NCBI RefSeq assembly: GCF_002368095.1
Contig: NZ_AP018227.1
Span: forward strand, 6,774,123-6,838,122
DNA from: Calothrix parasitica NIES-267
GTDB taxonomy: Bacteria; Cyanobacteriota; Cyanobacteriia; Cyanobacteriales; Nostocaceae
Length of the DNA: 64,000 nt
Direction of reading: 5' to 3'
Part shown: positions 60,346 through 64,000 of the stretch, one piece after another
Numbering within the stretch: position 1 is the first letter of the stretch
Layout of the letters: every line of letters starts with the position of its first letter
Made by a program: the position numbers and the translations under genes
Notes under the pieces: generated by a model
Database searches by the model: none
Told to the model about the DNA's origin: nothing
Seen by the model: the letters and a program-made list of their open reading frames with translations, nothing else

Positions 60346-61477
60346 GGGAATATCTACCGTTTTGCACTAAATCTAATACCTCTTTAGTAGTTAGGCTGCG
60401 TTTTTTCTTCACTGACTCTTGACGTACTGCATCTAAAACAGATTTGGTTTCTTCGGAGTTAAGCTTGATTCCATGCTTTTCCAACATTTGAGTAACCGCA
60501 TGTCTGCCAGAATGCTTACCTACTACTACACGTCTTTCCCAACCAACTTCTTCTGGGCTGAATGGTTCGTAAGTTGCAGGATTTTGCAATACGCTATGAG
60601 CATGAATACCAGATTCATGTGCAAAAGTATTTTCTCCGACTATAGCTTTCCAAGGTGGTACGCTACAGCGAGATGCATCTGCAACCAATCTAGATAAATC
60701 GAGCAGCTTTGTAGTATCAATACCTACATCTAAGCCATAAATGCGTTTCAAAGCCATGACGACTTCTTCTAAAGCTGCATTTCCAGCTCTTTCTCCCAAG
60801 CCATTTACTGTTGTATTCGCAGTTAAACACCCAGCCTCAATACCCGCAAGAGCATTAGCTGTGGCTAAACCAAAATCATTGTGAGTATGGATTTCTACAG
60901 GAATTGATATCGATTCAACTAGCTTTTTAACTCGATGATAGGTCGCGAAAGGGTCGAGAATTCCGACTGTATCGCAAAAGCGAAACCTGGAAGCGCCTAA
61001 TTCTTGAGCAAAGGTCGCAACATCGAGCAGGAAGTTTTTATCAGCCCTCGAAGCATCTTCTCCACCAACAGAAACCCAAAGTCCATTATCTAAGGCAAAG
61101 TTGACGCTATCTCGAAGCTGTTGCAAGGTTATGCGCCATTGTCCCTGAAATTTAGTGCTAATTTGAACCCCAGAAACAGGAATGCAAATATGTACGCGCT
61201 TTAACCCACAAGCAATAGAAGCCTGTATATCAGAAATCACAGCCCGATTCCAAGCTAGAAGTTTTGCTTGCAAATTCAAGTCAGCAATTGCTTTAATAGC
61301 CAGGGTTTCTTCTTCACCCATTGCTGGAATACCGACTTCTATTTCATGCACTCCTACAGCATCAAGAAATTTCGCGATCGCAACTTTTTCTTGCAAATTA
61401 AAAGCGACACCCGCAGCTTGTTCGCCATCGCGGAGTGTTGTGTCATTTATTAGGACAGGTGGTTGATTCATCTCCAA
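60332..61477 (-). CDS. nifV: homocitrate synthase NifV
   Basis: 381 residues. The LeuA-like TIM barrel begins VLINDTTLRDGEQAAGVAF; metal ligands include HTHNDFGLATANALAG, and the C-terminal HESGIHAHSVL and GKHSGRHAV segments are present. It condenses acetyl-CoA and 2-oxoglutarate to homocitrate, the organic ligand of the FeMo cofactor. First gene of the nifV-nifZ-nifT operon. Confidence 0.95.
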   Translation of the reverse strand: MEMNQPPVLINDTTLRDGEQAAGVAFNLQEKVAIAKFLDAVGVHEIEVGIPAMGEEETLAIKAIADLNLQAKLLAWNRAVISDIQASIACGLKRVHICIPVSGVQISTKFQGQWRITLQQLRDSVNFALDNGLWVSVGGEDASRADKNFLLDVATFAQELGASRFRFCDTVGILDPFATYHRVKKLVESISIPVEIHTHNDFGLATANALAGIEAGCLTANTTVNGLGERAGNAALEEVVMALKRIYGLDVGIDTTKLLDLSRLVADASRCSVPPWKAIVGENTFAHESGIHAHSVLQNPATYEPFSPEEVGWERRVVVGKHSGRHAVTQMLEKHGIKLNSEETKSVLDAVRQESVKKKRSLTTKEVLDLVQNGRYSHAIR

Positions 61478-62175
61478 AAAATACCTCTTGCTAGGGATTG
61501 TTTTAGCACCCCTGAATAATTACGGCTTTAACTTTGAGTAAATATTAGTAAATGGCATTGGCAAGGAATGAATCCGGAATGATAAATTATGAATTACGAA
61601 AAAATATAATGATTATAATTATGGTAGTTATTATAATTCTCACAATTCTCGTAATCCCACATTCATCCTTGATAATTATTATCCAATCAATTCCATCTTT
61701 CTGTATGAGAAAGAACCAGATTTTGGTATAAACTAAAAAATTAATTTACTAGGAATCTCTAGACTATATTTGATTAACATTAAAACTCGGCATTTTGTTG
61801 CCAATTTGGAAAACAGTAAATTAATTCCATAAATTAACCGGTAGGGGACAGGGGGCAATTTCTTTGGCTGACTGATATAATAGAAGCAAGATGCTAATAC
61901 TAGAACATGCCTGTATCAACTATTTGATATGGCTATAATCGGAGTATTGAGTTGCTGGTTGTTTCCTCCAAACTAGTCGTGCATCCAAGGCTAGCAAAAA
62001 CAACTGCGATTACAGTCTTAAATTGGCTGACTAATCAAAATACTTATATTCAGTAAAATCGCAGATAAATATAACTTGTTTCTAAAAAAGATTTTGTGAT
62101 GAATTAGCAATTTAAATTCTTTTTCAGCTATTTCTGCTCTGTGGTAAATACACGATAAAAAAAGCTATAAATATT
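61478..62175. other. intergenic region upstream of nifV
   Basis: About 700 bp between nifV and the small upstream gene, long for a nif cluster. AT-rich, no ORF recognised. A GATATAATAG sequence at 61873-61882 on the plus strand is a -10-like box pointing away from nifV, so it is probably unrelated. Confidence 0.55.
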
Positions 62176-62376
62176 TTAATTGTGAGATTCTAACCAATCA
62201 AAAATTTGCTCTAGCTGCTCTATATCAACTAAACCATACTGCCAAAGCAGCATCGGTAACGGTCCATTATCTAACTCGCTTTTTCGCATTGCAACTGCAA
62301 TATCGCAACTAGTAAGTAACAGTTCCTTTTTCAAAAAATTGATAAATTTCGTATCGCTTTGAGGTGTTAGCATCAT
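62176..62376 (-). CDS. DUF2949 small protein linked to nif genes
   Basis: 66 residues: MMLTPQSDTKFINFLKKELLLTSCDIAVAMRKSELDNGPLPMLLWQYGLVDIEQLEQIFDWLESHN by pieces matches the DUF2949 family of cyanobacteria. Homologs sit in the same place between nifP and nifV in Anabaena (asr1406 by my recollection). Role unknown, probably in nitrogenase maturation or its regulation. Confidence 0.85.
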   Translation of the reverse strand: MMLTPQSDTKFINFLKKELLLTSCDIAVAMRKSELDNGPLPMLLWQYGLVDIEQLEQIFDWLESHN

Positions 62377-62556
62377 AGAACAACCAACCTCTATATTTAT
62401 TAATAAACACGGCTTAGTTTAACTGACTATTTTTGTCGTAAATGGAAACCTTGTTACCTACCTTTTATATCTCAGGAAACCTTCATCGCTAAACTTGAAT
62501 TTTCTGAGATTGTTTATCTTTGCGCGTACAGTATAAACCAGGTAGGTAAAAAGTAA

Positions 62557-62799
62557 TTAGTTATCCCAACATCTTTGTAGCCAATCAATTAATGACTGAC
62601 GTGATGCTGTAAATTGAATTACGGTAGAGTGAAGCAAAATTGCAGCAATCCAATTATCTATTTGTACTTGTAAAGAACCATCTGACCTACAAGAACAGGG
62701 AATGTTCAACTCTTGTAAGCGATGGTAAATCTCCCAGCGTTGATGGTAAGGAATTAGCACTATTTGACGCAGAACGTTAGAGCCAGATGGAGGTAACAT
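62557..62799 (-). CDS. Asr1405/Asl0597 family nif-linked protein
   Basis: 80 residues from the ATG giving MLPPSGSNVLRQIVLIPYHQ; 37 further open codons upstream overlap nifP and are not conserved. The ATG lies 2 nt after the nifP stop codon, so the two are coupled. It matches the Asr1405 family that is cotranscribed with nifP in Anabaena. Function unknown. Confidence 0.85.
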   Translation of the reverse strand: MLPPSGSNVLRQIVLIPYHQRWEIYHRLQELNIPCSCRSDGSLQVQIDNWIAAILLHSTVIQFTASRQSLIDWLQRCWDN

Positions 62800-62801
62800 A
62801 A

Positions 62802-63581
62802 TTAACCTTCCTTGGTTACAAGTTCCTTTTCCCCTTTCTCGATATTGGAGTTTTGCGAAGACGAAAGTAACTGTCTTTCTAGTTGTTCTACCCGTTGCAG
62901 TAACGAACAAATTACGGTAGCTTCAACATCTGGAAGTTTTCCATGTTCCAAAGGTGAAAGACTAACATCTTGCTTGCGAGAAATTGGACGACCCGGTATT
63001 CCCACCACAGTACAACCGCTCGGTACATCTCGCAATACAACCGAACCCGCTCCAACACGAACGCGATCGCCGATTTGAATATTACCTAAAACCGAAGCAC
63101 CAGCACCGATTACAGCGTTTTTACCTATAGTAGGATGGCGTTTACCATTTTCTTTTCCAGTACCACCGAGAGTGACACCTTGATAAATCAGAGTGTAGTC
63201 TCCGACGATAGCGGTTTCACCGATAACAACCCCCATTCCATGATCTATAAATACACCTTTGCCAATTTGTGCAGCAGGGTGAATTTCAATTCCACTGATG
63301 AATCTTGCGAAATGAGAAATTAAGCGGGGAATCAAACCAATTTTGCGATGGTATAACCAATGGGCTAAACGATGCAAACATAAAGCGTGAAATCCAGGAT
63401 AGCAAAATATAACTTCTAACCAGTTACGTGCTGCTGGGTCGCGCTCGAAAATAATACGAAAATCATGGCTTAGAAGCTTGAAAAATTTAGCTTCGGATTG
63501 ATTTTCGCCCGCAGAGGTATTTTTACCACCTGCGTTTTTTACAAATTGATATTTGCTGATGTTCTCTTCCGATTGTGGCAT
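62802..63581 (-). CDS. nifP: serine O-acetyltransferase, nif-linked
   Basis: 259 residues. After a ~35-residue disordered N-terminus comes the CysE helical domain (FKLLSHDFRIIFERDPAARNWLEVIFCYPGFHALCLHR), then the left-handed beta helix with hexapeptide repeats (IHPAAQIGKGVFIDHGMGVVIGETAIVGDYTLIYQGVTLGG in pieces). The HG...GETA motif carries the catalytic His and Asp of serine acetyltransferases. It makes O-acetylserine for cysteine and hence Fe-S cluster supply. First gene of the cluster nifP, asr1405-like, DUF2949, nifV, nifZ, nifT. Confidence 0.93.
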   Translation of the reverse strand: MPQSEENISKYQFVKNAGGKNTSAGENQSEAKFFKLLSHDFRIIFERDPAARNWLEVIFCYPGFHALCLHRLAHWLYHRKIGLIPRLISHFARFISGIEIHPAAQIGKGVFIDHGMGVVIGETAIVGDYTLIYQGVTLGGTGKENGKRHPTIGKNAVIGAGASVLGNIQIGDRVRVGAGSVVLRDVPSGCTVVGIPGRPISRKQDVSLSPLEHGKLPDVEATVICSLLQRVEQLERQLLSSSQNSNIEKGEKELVTKEG

Positions 63582-64000
63582 CGGTAATGTCTAAATTATT
63601 TAAGCGATGTGCTATTTTCTGCTTATATCAGATGGCACTGTTAATACTAGCTTCTTCAATGTCGATTAAATTTATTTTATTTTATTAATTTTGTACTCAC
63701 CAACCTTAAATTCAATGTGGGTAGTGACTTCAGCATTTCTTAAGGGGTATGGTACTAGTATTTATAGTAATGGGTACTAGTATTTTTCAGTCAAGGTACA
63801 ATCATTTTTGTACTCATGAAAATAAGCATTAATAGCAATACTTTGAAGCTATTTAAACTCGTAATTTATAAATAAAAAAACACGATTAAACTGTACTCGA
63901 AAAGTAAGACAGTCAAGCTGATAAAGTGACCTGTTTGTATATGCAGCTACTAATTATTGTATTGTGAAGAATCTAGGATAAAAGCGGTTATTTATATTTT
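63582..64000. other. upstream region of nifP with a short direct repeat
   Basis: AT-rich promoter region. A 13-bp direct repeat GGTACTAGTATTT occurs at 63751-63763 and 63773-63785, two helical turns apart, and GTACAATCATTTTTGTAC follows at about 63797. No clear NtcA site (GTA-N8-TAC) was found. The repeats could be operator sites for a nif regulator, but this is speculative. Confidence 0.45.

Noticed and set aside
61865-61885. A TATAAT box upstream of nifV as its promoter.
   Set aside because: It is on the plus strand, pointing away from nifV.
63797-63814. NtcA site upstream of nifP.
   Set aside because: The GTA and TAC half-sites are 12 nt apart rather than 8, so the consensus is not met.

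Overview
The window is AT-rich chromosomal DNA from a filamentous, nitrogen-fixing, probably heterocyst-forming cyanobacterium. This rests on plastocyanin, two cytochrome c550-type genes (psbV and psbV2), the C-terminal half of DnaE carrying the split DnaE intein, a nifP/nifV/nifZ/nifT cluster in the order I recall from Anabaena sp. PCC 7120, AMIN-domain TonB receptors, a LRR-ROC-COR-CHAT locus, and many heptamer repeats (GGTAATT, AGTAGCA, TAACTCC types) typical of Nostocales. I cannot name the species.

Layout. (1) 0-7.3 kb, minus strand: an unusual RNA-centred island. Reading 5' to 3' it holds two structured RNAs, a divergent ribosomal L7/L12 paralog, an unknown protein, three more structured RNAs, a Ro60-like VWA protein, a divergent EF-Ts paralog, a DraRnl-type RNA ligase and a second VWA protein. 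The five RNAs (E, D, C, B, A) share one covarying two-part stem but carry different bodies: two tRNA-Gln-like, one tRNA-Asn-like, one that looks like a circularly permuted piece of 23S rRNA around helix 69, and one minimal hairpin. This is the strongest candidate for a previously undescribed system: a Ro/Y-RNA-like RNA repair or surveillance island whose RNAs mimic the translation machinery and which carries its own translation-factor paralogs. (2) 7.7-9.5 kb: an HNH endonuclease pair with a structured leader and a small DNA-binding-like protein. (3) 9.6-13 kb: a GAF histidine-kinase-like protein lacking the usual phospho-acceptor His, translationally coupled to an SRPBCC protein, then tRNA-Glu. 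(4) 13.6-22.1 kb: CPA antiporter, orphan cytochrome b, lipase-like hydrolase, TonB-like protein, plastocyanin, a repeat-rich spacer, psbV2 and psbV. (5) 22.6-36.1 kb: two sugar ABC permeases, glutathionyl-hydroquinone reductase, two pentapeptide-repeat membrane proteins, YqeG phosphatase, proB and two RodZ-like HTH proteins. (6) 36.2-40.1 kb: a LRR-ROC-COR-CHAT gene split in two by a 125-bp insertion. (7) 40.6-43.7 kb: gatA and dnaE-C with its intein. (8) 44-52.4 kb: nuclease-like and hypothetical genes and a SWIM / DUF5691 / MoxR set. (9) 52.5-58.8 kb: an FptX/RhtX-like exporter/importer and two TonB-dependent receptors, likely a siderophore locus. (10) 59.2-63.6 kb: 2Fe-2S protein and nifT, nifZ, nifV, two small nif-linked genes and nifP.

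All family assignments are from reading the sequence and from memory. No database search was run. Comparisons with 23S rRNA, tRNAs and Anabaena gene order are from memory and should be confirmed by alignment.
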